From the NCBI GenBank assembly GCA_034406715.1, contig CP137869.1, positions 62,001-126,000 of the forward strand: 64,000 nucleotides of DNA, written 5' to 3'. Position numbers and translations under genes: made by a program. Positions 55,216-64,000 of the stretch are shown here, one piece after another (position 1 is the first letter of the stretch; each line of letters starts with the position of its first letter). The stretch is from Rhodotorula mucilaginosa. Taxonomy: Eukaryota > Basidiomycota > Microbotryomycetes > Sporidiobolales > Sporidiobolaceae. The notes under the pieces are model-generated. The model searched no databases and was not told the DNA's origin. It saw only the letters and a list, made by a program, of their open reading frames with translations.

Positions 55216-56378
55216 TTACACTACGTGCAGCACGTGTACGGTGGTCGCAGTGATAGGCGAGGCGCGGGGGGGCTTTTGTGTCCGAATCGAGTCTCGACGA
55301 GCCGACTGACTCTCGGCACTCGGCGAGCACGCGACGCGGCGGCATATCCTCCTCAGTTTGCTCTCTTTTCTCTTCGTGCTAATCACGGTCTTGTGGTATG
55401 ATGTGTACATTTCCCGCTCCAAGGCATTGTGCGTATGTCCAGAGAATTCGTTATCCGGACAAATTTCCGCGAAACCCGGCTCACGCCTTTCGAAGTATTT
55501 TGCAGCGACGCACGACATGCACCCCCCGGACTTCCACCCGCCTGCATGATTTCGTTTGATGTACATGCGCTTGGCCGGTGAGTACTCTGGTGCACAGTCG
55601 GAAACTGGGACGAGCTTGCTTGCGAGAGTGGTGGCAAATTGTCGGTCGATTCCTGCCCGACGTCTGGTTTGCGGTGCGGGAGGGCGAACCTGACAAGGAT
55701 AGTGTTCTAAACGCACAGGAAAATGAAGATGCGGGCATGGAAGTCGATGGGAGGGGAGTTCACACGTTGACGAGCGAGTCGCGGGTCAGAAGAAAAGGCA
55801 GCAATCGAGGCGAACTAAAGGCTTACCTTGGGGGACAACATCTGCGGGACGCTCGCGCGCACCCAGGCTCGCACAGCTGCCAGTGAAGGAGAGTGTACAA
55901 AAGCCCCAGTATGTACAGGGATCAGCTTCGGGCGCGCGAGGAATTCCTGCTCGCGGCGGATTCGACGGCCGGATATCGCGAGCGCCAGCGACGACTGCTT
56001 AGGCCACCTCGCGCCAGTCCAAGGGTGCGGCATAGGGACTCGAGGGTAACGGGAGTCTTCCTTCATGATCCAGTGTAAGATACCAGCTCCTGCGCGAGGT
56101 GTGTAGTCGACGGTCAGGCTGTTGAGAAGGCCGTCAAACCCGGGAGAGACCGAGCTATATGCCGGAGAACGACTGCGGGCCGAGACACAGCCGAGTAGTA
56201 GCTCTTCACTGAAATGTGGATCGGCGGCGGCAGTGTTAGCAGCTGTGATCAGGGATGGAGGAGTTGAGGAAAAGGCGGTCAAACGCAACTTCTTTTCGAG
56301 TGGCGGACTTGGCGCCTTGGGTTGCCCCGCTATGAGGAGCTGAAGCAATAGAGAGGTATAGCAAGCGTCCAAGCGCAT
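55216..56378 (-). CDS. Doubtful hypothetical gene in a low-GC stretch
   Basis: A two-exon reading (55827-56378 and 55216-55689, intron with donor AAG|GTAAGC and acceptor ttgtcag) closes to 341 residues. The product is unlike any family I know. Parts look protein-like (GILHWIMKEDSRYPRVPMP; SGGCMSCVAAKYFERREPGF), and local GC is below that of neighbouring genes. It also covers what would otherwise be the PDE2 promoter. Codon choice is not obviously biased. I list it so that it is not lost, not because it is well supported. Confidence 0.25.
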
Positions 56379-57220
56379 AGAGCAGCAGCAGTAGTGAGCG
56401 CGACTGTGCGAGTAACCTAGTCCGCAGGCGCGCGTTGTGGCGAATTGAGCTTCGCTTGCAGCTGCTTCGAAGCTGTGGAGCCTTGAGCGTTGGGCTTCCG
56501 ACCATATATAAGCGCATGGAGGCTCGGATTACGTACACTACAATCTGCCGCAGCGCTCAGACGCATAGCATGCGATGGTGCTCAAAAGGGCTTGAAGATC
56601 GTGCATTTGTACCTCAGCACAGCTGTGGCGGCTCATCTATCGATACCCGTCACAGTTTGAGGCAGCTAGCATACACCTGGAAGTCGTGCATCTAAGTTAT
56701 GGTGGTGGCAGGTGAAGACAATTTTCAGAGAGGATATAGACCGGACCTGGCGCGACCGCCGGCCGGCCGAGCACGACACATGCTGACGTACGACTCGAAG
56801 GGTTCGAGTACTCATGCCGTAGGTGTTCGGGTGATACATACATGCACCTGACCGGCCGGTGTCGCTGGCCATGATGGAAAAGTTTAGGGGCGCAGAATTA
56901 CGGGCTCTCAGTGCGAAATTAATGCGAACCAGGATCTCCAGGACCGGTACCGCGATTGCAGCTTACGAGCTAGTTAGCGCTAGCATGAGAAGGGTGCGTT
57001 ACAGCTCGCTCAGGATTGGCTGCTGCTGCATGCAGTCTCGCAGAAGCTGACGCATGGCTCAGATTGCGTCAAGCAGTAAAGATAGATGCCGAGCTAAACC
57101 AGAGTTCGGCGCCGATCTTGCGCGCGCGCGAGGCGGCAGATCCAGCTGGATCGCCTCGGGCTGGACGGACAGGTGGTCCTTGATCCGGATCTGCTGTAGA
57201 GACTCTTTCCGCGAGCAGAC
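56379..57220. other. Long intergenic stretch
   Basis: 842 bp upstream of the PH-domain gene with lower GC. Contains a TATATAAG string near 56505. No coding exon, RNA gene or transposon end was recognised. Confidence 0.4.
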
Positions 57221-60200
57221 ATGTCTCTGCCTTTCCCTCTCGCGAGCGCCGGCAGTCGACTCGGAGGGCATCATCATCATGGCCGAACCAGCAGTGGCGG
57301 CGGATCGACGACGACGGCGGCGGCAGCGGGCGAAGCGAGCAAGGCAGATTCGTTCTCGTACGTGGCAGAACCGACGCTACGCTTCGTGACGGACCTGCCC
57401 CTGCGACCGGAGAACGAATCGGAGGCCAACCTCGATCGAGAGACGAGTCTCGTCTCGGCGTCGGCTGCCCCGGTCGTCGTCGTCGACTCGCCGTCTCCTC
57501 TCCTGGCTGCAAGCTCGAGCTCGAATCCCGCATCGTCAGAGGCGAACCATCCCGCCGATCCGAACCACGCCAAGCGGAAACGCCGAGTGAGCCTCGGCGC
57601 CTTGCTCCACCACCACAAAAAGAGCGGCGGATCGCACGGCTCGGCGTCCGCGCCTGCAGGAGCGTTACCAGCATCATCCATCGACTCGGCAAGGGCGAGT
57701 CCTGTACCGAGACCGGCACCGGGCGCCATGCCCAGCAGCAGCAGCAACGGCGGACCGACGATGCAGCCTTTGGCGTCAGACGCTCCGATGTCAATGTCGT
57801 CGTCCGAATTCCTCGCGCAGACAGAGCCAGAGCACATCTCGCAGGGCCCGCATTTCTTCCCTGCCCGCTCGCGCAGGAGCGAGCTCGGCGCTGTCGAGGC
57901 TCATCCTCCTCCGATCTCGCACCACCCCACGGCGTCACCTCCACTATCGCAGTCGATCTCCGCTGGCCGTAGCTCCCTCGACAGCAGCGAAGAGCAGCGC
58001 CCGACTCTCACAGAAACAGAAGCCTTCAGCGGGAGCAGCCAGGGCTCCCTCGTCGGCGCGACGAGTTGCCCCTCGGTCGCATCGACCGCACCCACTTCGC
58101 CTGGTTCGCACGCGCAGCGTCATGCTCGCGAGGACAGCCTCGACAGGAACGGCACCGAAACGTTCGCGAACGCCGCCAAGCTCGCGTCTACACCGGATCC
58201 GACTCGAACGAACGGTGCCGGTGCCGGTAAGAGCGCCCGCAGCCCCTCCCTCCACTCTAGAGCATGTTTCGCTGATGCAGTTTTGTCGCGCAGCTTCTAC
58301 TACTGCAGCCGATGCAGCCCGCAGTCCTCCAGCTTATGTCTCGGCAGCAAGCTCAACGACTACACAATCGACGGAACCAGCCCGCCTGTCCTACTCGAGA
58401 AGCATCACGCGCAACATCGAAAGTCTGTCGCTGTCCAACTTGCGGCCCCGCCCGTCTTCCTCCTTCGCCTCGACTGTCTCTTCAACTACGAACGATTCGA
58501 CCCCTTCGCCGCAAAGCAATGGAACGGCTGCCCCCGCCCGGGCAAGCTTGCGTGGCTTGCCCCGCTTGCTCTCGACGAGCGCCATCCCGACTGCGAATGG
58601 ACCGGCGGACGAGGAGGAACAAGAGCAGGACCCGGACGAGAGCGAGACTGATACCGAGGCGGACGACCACAGTGACGAGGAGGGCGAGACCTATGCGACG
58701 AGCGACGAAGGTCCCGTGACGAGTCGATCGCCGGCAGCAACTCCTGGCGTCTCTCACCCTCCTCCACCGGCGACGCCTCGAACGCAGTCGTCCACTCCAT
58801 CGCGTCCGTCGCCGTCTTTACGGGGAACGCGACTACCGAGCTTCAATCGGCTGAGCGAGGCGAGCAGCGCAGGTCCTTCGGGCTGGGTCGCCTTTTCCGG
58901 CACGACGCCCACGCCCGGTCCGATGCGGTCGTCTCGACCGATGGCTGCTCCAGGCGCGACGACCTCGTACTTCGATATGCCCCGTCCGACGAACCCGTCA
59001 GCGGCCAAGACGCCGATGGGATCCGCAATTCCGACGACGCCCCTCGTGCCCATGTCCATGTCCGACGTTGCGCGAGGGAAGCGCCCCGCTATGACTCAGG
59101 AGGAGAAGCCGCCGACGCCTCCGGCACCTGCACGGACACCGGGAGTGCCACGGACGCCTGCTGCGGCTTCTTCTGCGGCTGCAGGACCTACCGCGTCGGC
59201 CGAGCAGTCACCGAAGGAAGCTTCTTCGGAGGATGCAGGCGTACGTGTCGGCCTGTACCGCCTCCGCAGCCAGAGCGTGATCGCCCTCGCCAGCCCGAGC
59301 ATGGTGGACGAAGACGACCAACCAGTCGGGACGGCAGCTCTGACCGGTCTCGATCCGGTCTGGCAATCGGGCGTACCAACCAAGCAACGCACTCCCGCCC
59401 CGTCTTTCCTCAGTTTCACCCTGAACCAGCCGGGACCGGCTGCCTCGTCGCCTACGAACGGCTTTGCATCGACCATCAAGACGCCTGCTGCCTTGGAGAT
59501 GCCGAGCACCAGTCCTGTGCCGGCTTCGCCAGCGACGCCCGACTCGCCGACTCGGTCCCGCATGCAAGGTGTCGCCACCGCTGGCGGCTACCGCCTGCAC
59601 CGCACGCGATCCATGTACGAACTCCGAGTGCCCCCGCCTCCCTATCAGAACGCGTACGGACGACCGGGCCAGCCGGCTCAGATTGTCGAGGCGCGAGAGG
59701 AGGAAGGGAAGGAAGGCCTGCCCGGCTACACGTGCGCGATCCACATCGAGGGGTACATGCCGCGTAAGATGGAGTTCACGGCGCCTGGCGTGCAAGCGCG
59801 GGATCGGACGTGGCGGCGGCAGTACTTTGTGCTGCACGGCACTTCGATCAAGATTTACAAATACAACCTTCGGACGCACCCGATTCCGGGCGAGGACGAC
59901 TGGTCGGTCGTGCCGATCGACATTGCCGGCACGGACGGGCCACCTCCGTTGCATTTCCACGAAGGCGAGTACGGCGTCGCGAAAGAGTCGGCGCACGGCG
60001 GCAACGCGCACCACCGTTTCCCGCTCTCGATCGACGAGGTCAAGGCCAAGGCGAAAGACCGCATCGTCTCGTCCGCGACGAGCTCGGCGCAGAACGCCCT
60101 CGTCCGACACTACTCGTTGCAGAATGCCGAGTCCGGGCTCGCGGCCGACTATATCAAGCGGAAACATGTCGTCCGCGTGCGGGCCGAAGGTGAACAGTTC

Positions 60201-60665
60201 CTCTTGCAGGCCAAGGACGACCGCGGAGTCATCGACCTGATCGAGGTGCGCATCGTTTGGGAGTTTGAAATCCTTTGATCCATGAGGTTGTCTGACAATC
60301 TTTCTACCCTGCAGGCTCTGCAAGCGGCGACGAACGTTGCGCTCGATCTCGATGCCCGGCCCCTCCCCAAGTTCATCACGCTGCCTCGCCGTCGGCGCCG
60401 CCGCCGCCGACCGGTCGAGGGAGACGCGGCTGCAGCTGCTGCAGCTGCGGCGGGCGGTGCCGCATCGACAGACGTCGCCGGCGCTGCTGCCAACGGGGCT
60501 CCGTCCGCTGCCGTCACGGCTGGCGATCGCATGGGCGACATGCTCGCCGAAGAGCAGGTGTGTGCACCTCTTGTCCACTTTTCACGGAGCTGAGGTACTG
60601 ACAGATGAACGTTTGCTTTCACGTAGACTGCGTACGCGCAACGAGCGAGCGGGACCGTCATGTGA
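57221..60665 (+). CDS. Large PH-domain protein with PPxY motifs
   Basis: Four exons (57221-58226, 58294-60245, 60315-60557, 60627-60665) close to 1079 residues. The first about 840 residues are disordered, Ser/Pro/Thr-rich, with many SP/TP sites and an acidic block (DEEEQEQDPDESETDTEADD). Two PPxY-type motifs are present: RSPPAYVSAA, just after the first splice, and VPPPPYQNAYG. A PH domain spans about residues 835-1000: CAIHIEGYMPRKMEF, then RTWRRQYFVLHGTSIKIYKY, and later VVRVRAEGEQFLLQAKDDRGV. It ends ALQAATNVALDLDARPLPKF, an Arg run, an Ala run and TAYAQRASGTVM. It looks like a lipid-binding regulator at the membrane; no specific orthologue is claimed. Confidence 0.82.
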
Positions 60666-61169
60666 GGGCGGGACCGACACGAATAACCTCCGACCTCTTC
60701 CCTTCTCTCACTCCCCCGGACTGGCTCGCGAATTCTTTCCCTCGACGAGTCGCCTCCCAACCCGTACATAAACTTTGTGAATAGTCCCGCCGAACCTCTA
60801 CTTTACCCGGGTTTGAGCCCGTCCGCTTCGGCTGCCCACCTTGTTGTCCGCATGTTTCGTTTTTATCCGAACGGTTATTCCTCTGCACCGCCCTGCTGCC
60901 TGTTTTCATCTTCGTTCGCAAGAAACATGGCCGTGTTTTCGTAGTGAGGCAGGTTGGAACCGGCTTGCGCCTGTAACTTTCCGCTTCGAAAGCGGCCGGA
61001 CGATGGAAACGGGATGCTCTCCTCTTCCCACTGCCCTCCCTCCGCTCTCCGCCTTATTGCTTGCGGCCACAGCGATCGCCTCGAGACTTGGTTCCGATCC
61101 TTGCTCGACAGGCTTGCTCAAAGCGTCGCCCGCTTGACGCCGCCGGTTCGGACCACACAACGCCGGGAG
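60666..61169. other. Intergenic region PH gene / DIA2
   Basis: 504 bp between two plus-strand genes: the 3' end of the PH-domain gene and the upstream region of DIA2. No further feature recognised. Confidence 0.4.
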
Positions 61170-63479
61170 ATGAAGACGGCCGGCTCGCTGTACGCGTCCG
61201 GGATTGCAGCGTACCGCGCCACGTCGTACGAAACGGCGGTCGAGCTCTTTACGCGCGTACGCTTTCGCTTCTCCCTCTGTACGCTTGGGCTCGCACGCTA
61301 GACTCGCAACTGAGCCGTTCCGCGCGCAGGCCATCTCGCTCGCTCCCGACTCGGCCAAGCTGTACGATGCGCGGGCGAGCGCGTTCGACAAGCTCGGGAG
61401 GACGCAGGAGGGCTTGCTCGACGCGCGCCAGGTCATCAAGCTGATGCCGGCCGCCCACAAGGTTCGCCTCCGCTCTTGCTTTGCCTCCACTCGGACGAAT
61501 TCCCCGGTCATGCAAGGCTGACCTGATCTCGGGATTGCTTCCCTTTCCCTCTTGGTAGGGTTACATTCGAGCAGCTCGTATGCTCAAGTCCGCACGCAGG
61601 CACGCGAAAGCCGAAGCAGTGTTGCAGCAGGGTCTCGAACTCGTCGCCACTTCGGACGACAAGGGCAGAATGGTACCTCCCGCATGAGCCCGGCGACTCC
61701 ACTCTGTAGTTGCTGATGCCGACCAGCATCGACAGGAACTCGAAGCAGAACTGGCGACGACGCGACAAGCCAGGCATCAAGCCGAAGTGCGCAACCTTGT
61801 TCCCGCTCAGGGTTTTCCGCCCGCTGACCTCGATCTCCCGAGTGCAGAGGTCGCCGATCTCGCAACTCCCGCTCGAGATCTTTGTCGAGATCATCTCGCT
61901 CGTCGCCGAACCGAGGCCCCTCACCGAATACACCGCCGCCGAGATTCCTCGACCCCGAAAAGGTCGCCCGAATACGCTTTTCACGTGCATGCGCGTGTGC
62001 CGGGCGTGGCGGCGCTCGATCCTGTCGACTGCGCGGTTCTGGACGACGCTGAAGATCGACGGTACTATCAACCACAAGAACGCAGAACGGAAAGCTTTGT
62101 GGGTCGCTGAACGCGCAGCGGGCGGCGGCCCCCCGTTGTTGGACGCCACGAAGAACCGAACACGGATCTCGAGTCCACCCATCGGTACCGGAATCCAGCG
62201 CCTCGTCATCACGGCCGCACAGGAAATGTCAGAACAAGCGTTCGACGCCGTATTGGCCGTCGTCGCCGCCTCCACTACCTTACGACACGTCGTCTGTTCG
62301 TTCGCCGACGGGCTTCGGACCACGTCGAGCGTCCAAACCGAGGCGAGACGAGCGTCCCGGCTCGTCAACCTGCTGCACGAGCGTGCTCGCGAGACTTTGC
62401 AGTTTGTCTCGATCTGCACCGGCGGCAGGATTTACCCCGATTTTGACCTCGGGCACTTTTTCGTCGCGTTCCCGAACCTCGTCTCGTTGAACCTTCGCGG
62501 GTCAGCCGTCTCCTCGTTCATCGTCGGCATCAACGCCGCATTCCTGCGCCCTTCGTTTGCTTCGCTCGCCATCGATGCGACAAATTCTTCTTCGGACGAC
62601 CTCGCCGCCGCCACCGCCGCCGTCAGCAGCACCAAGTCGGAATCTCCAGCTCCAACCCAAGCGCGGTCCATCACCATTACCGGAGCCGTCTTTGTCTCGG
62701 ATACGTCGTGCCACCTCGCATCCTTCCCCGAGCTCGAGCACCTCGAGCTCGACATCGTCGGCGCCGGAACTGTCTGGCAACTCCTTTCCGCGCCTCGGCT
62801 CAGGACTTTCCGCGCCACCTTGTTCGGCGAGAGCCACGTCGTCAACTTGCCGATACCGGACATAGCAGCCGCCTGGTCGCACGTCGAGGATCTTCGCCTC
62901 GGAGGGGCGAAACGATTCGCTGCTCGCCTCTTGCAGGAGGCGATCCGGATCGGTCCGTTACGGTTCAACCATCTCCGGGATCTCGACCTCTCGTTCGCCA
63001 ACTTGACCAACGAGCACCTTTCTGTCCTGTTCGATTCGACCAATGCGCCCATGCTCGAGACGATGAGCCTGGCGAGCACGACCGCGTCGCCGCCCGAAGT
63101 CACGCTCGTTCTGCCCTCGAGGCTCGACGCACTGAGGCGGCTCAACATCTCGCATACGGCGTGGGCGACGGACGACACGATTCGTGCCTTGATCGTCAGC
63201 GCGCCGCGACTCGAAGCGCTCGAAGCGCGCGGCAACGTCGCCTTGAGCGGCCGGCCTTTGATGGAGCTCGTCCGCGCTCGCATGTCAAGCGAGGAGGACG
63301 ACCTTGCCCGACTTGCAGAAGAAGCGGGGTCATACTCGCGCTTGACAATGCTCGCGCTCGAAGGGTGCACCAAGATCGAGACGCCCGCGGTCGAATGGCT
63401 CAGGAAGCACATCCGGCCGGGCGGCGTCAAGTTCCAGTTTATCGATCCGTGCGACCGCCGCAGTAGCTACTGCTATTGA
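61170..63479 (+). CDS. DIA2: TPR / F-box / LRR protein, Dia2/Pof3 family
   Basis: Substrate receptor of an SCF ubiquitin ligase; yeast Dia2 and fission yeast Pof3 act at the replisome in genome stability. Exons 61170-61256, 61330-61461, 61559-61672, 61727-61786 and 61848-63479 close to 674 residues. Residues 1-110 form TPR-like helices (GSLYASGIAAYRATSYETAV; SAKLYDARASAFDKLGRTQE; KGYIRAARMLKSARRHAKAE). A short coiled coil (HRQELEAELATTRQARHQAE) links to the F-box, SPISQLPLEIFVEIISLV, with CMRVCRAWRRSILSTARFW. Leucine-rich repeats follow to the end (for example LRDLDLSFANLTNEHLSVLF; ALRRLNISHTAWATDDTIR). An alternative acceptor at 61709 with intron retention also keeps the frame open and would replace the coiled-coil linker. 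Confidence 0.88.
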
Positions 63480-63574
63480 TATCCAGAAGGTGCAAAACAC
63501 TTTGTCGCTTTCTTGGACTCGAACGAACGAGAGGAGAAAGAAAACTGATTCTTAGCCAGTCGTCTAAACACGTT

Positions 63575-64000
63575 CTAACGTTGTCGGGACGCGGATCGGC
63601 TCGGTGCCCTACTGCCTTCCCTCGAGTTCGTTTGCGACGATGGCACTGACGGGCTCCGCCAGCCCGCCATGGCGAACCATCGATCGCTGCTCGACCCGAC
63701 GCGGAAGAAGCCTGCACTCGATGGAGGCCGGGACGACGCGGCGGTCGATAGAGGCGGCGTAGGGGTCAGGCTTGGTCTTCGCGAAGTCCGTCCGCGCTCC
63801 GAGTCGTCTATGGGTGGGGTTGTTAGCGGTCCTGTCGGCGATTCGGCTTCGGGCGTCGAAACAAAGAGGTTCCGCATCGGTGCAGTCGGGGATGTCGGTG
63901 TCGGCGGCGGCTGCTCTTCGTTCGGTTTCGGCGCAGCGACGTATTCGATCGTCGCGTCGCTGTCGTCGAGTACGAGCTCCTTGGCTTGGTTCTCGATGAG
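63575..64000 (-). CDS. C-terminal part of an unrecognised protein, cut by right edge
   Basis: An open frame runs from the window edge to TAG at 63575-63577, 141 codons. It begins LIENQAKELVLDDSDATIEY and continues as a disordered Pro/Ser/Arg tail (PTPTSPTAP; SERGRTSRRPSLTPTPP; SREGSRAPSRSASRQR). Codon choice fits this genome. It converges with DIA2, with 95 bp between stops. Product unknown because the domain-bearing part lies outside. Confidence 0.55.
   Translation of the reverse strand, partial: LIENQAKELVLDDSDATIEYVAAPKPNEEQPPPTPTSPTAPMRNLFVSTPEAESPTGPLTTPPIDDSERGRTSRRPSLTPTPPLSTAASSRPPSSAGFFRVGSSSDRWFAMAGWRSPSVPSSQTNSREGSRAPSRSASRQR

Noticed and set aside
56795-56815. B-box-like ggttcgagtac
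   Set aside because: No A-box at the right spacing and no cloverleaf.
58486-60578. Several long minus-strand frames antisense to the PH-domain gene
   Set aside because: No domain, no splice logic, and the sense strand has an exact four-exon model with a PH domain.
1-64000. Transposons, LTR elements, virus-derived genes, CRISPR arrays
   Set aside because: No reverse transcriptase, transposase, integrase, capsid or Cas motif, no long terminal or inverted repeats and no spaced repeat array were seen by reading; short repeats found are simple-sequence only.

Overview
The window reads as nuclear DNA of a GC-rich basidiomycete yeast, most likely Pucciniomycotina (Rhodotorula/Sporobolomyces-like Microbotryomycetes). 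The reasons are roughly 60% GC in coding DNA, very dense genes on both strands, and nearly every gene being cut by short introns (about 50-140 bp) with gtgcgt/gtgagt-type donors and ctgac branch sites. Long Ser/Pro/Gln low-complexity arms on otherwise conserved proteins also fit. The lineage is an inference from style and gene content; no rDNA or marker gene is present. No tRNA, CRISPR, transposon, LTR element or virus-like element was recognised.

Layout. 1-12 kb: an Ecm3/auxin-efflux-carrier-like transporter (+, cut by the left edge), a mitochondrial-looking Fe-S L-serine dehydratase (-), the GPI-anchor subunit PIG-P/Gpi19 (+), a small PPAY-motif protein (+) and prolyl-tRNA synthetase (+). 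12-16 kb: an island of visibly lower GC holding two genes of no recognised family and a truncated F-box-like fragment. 16-27 kb: the SPX-EXS protein Syg1 (-) and the LIM-RhoGAP Lrg1 (-). 27-43 kb: Alg5 (+), an Are/DGAT1-type MBOAT acyltransferase (-), the Sel1-repeat chitin synthase activator Skt5/Chs4 (-), Lunapark (-), a small two-TM protein (-), a sulfotransferase-like P-loop protein (+), coactosin (-) and the HAD phosphatase Pho13 (+). 43-64 kb: an FG nucleoporin of the Nup98/Nup116 type (-), an ATP-dependent DNA ligase (-), a class I cyclic-nucleotide phosphodiesterase (-), a doubtful low-GC gene (-), a large PH-domain protein with PPxY motifs (+), the TPR/F-box/LRR protein Dia2/Pof3 (+) and the 3' end of an unrecognised gene (-, cut by the right edge).

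There is no operon logic; these are independently transcribed housekeeping genes. Loose themes are ER and membrane lipid/glycan work (Gpi19, Alg5, Are, Lnp1) and cell-wall or signalling control (Lrg1, Skt5, Pde2). The most interesting points are: a terminal cysteine on the Fe-S serine dehydratase that fits a tail-in-mouth cluster ligand; an in-frame AUG-less presequence-like extension on ProRS; a five-residue CaaaX-like tail on Skt5; a Nup98-type protein that ends without the autoproteolysis site or Nup96; and the low-GC orphan-gene island. Several gene models were rebuilt exon by exon and the reading frames close exactly; where they do not, the entry says so.
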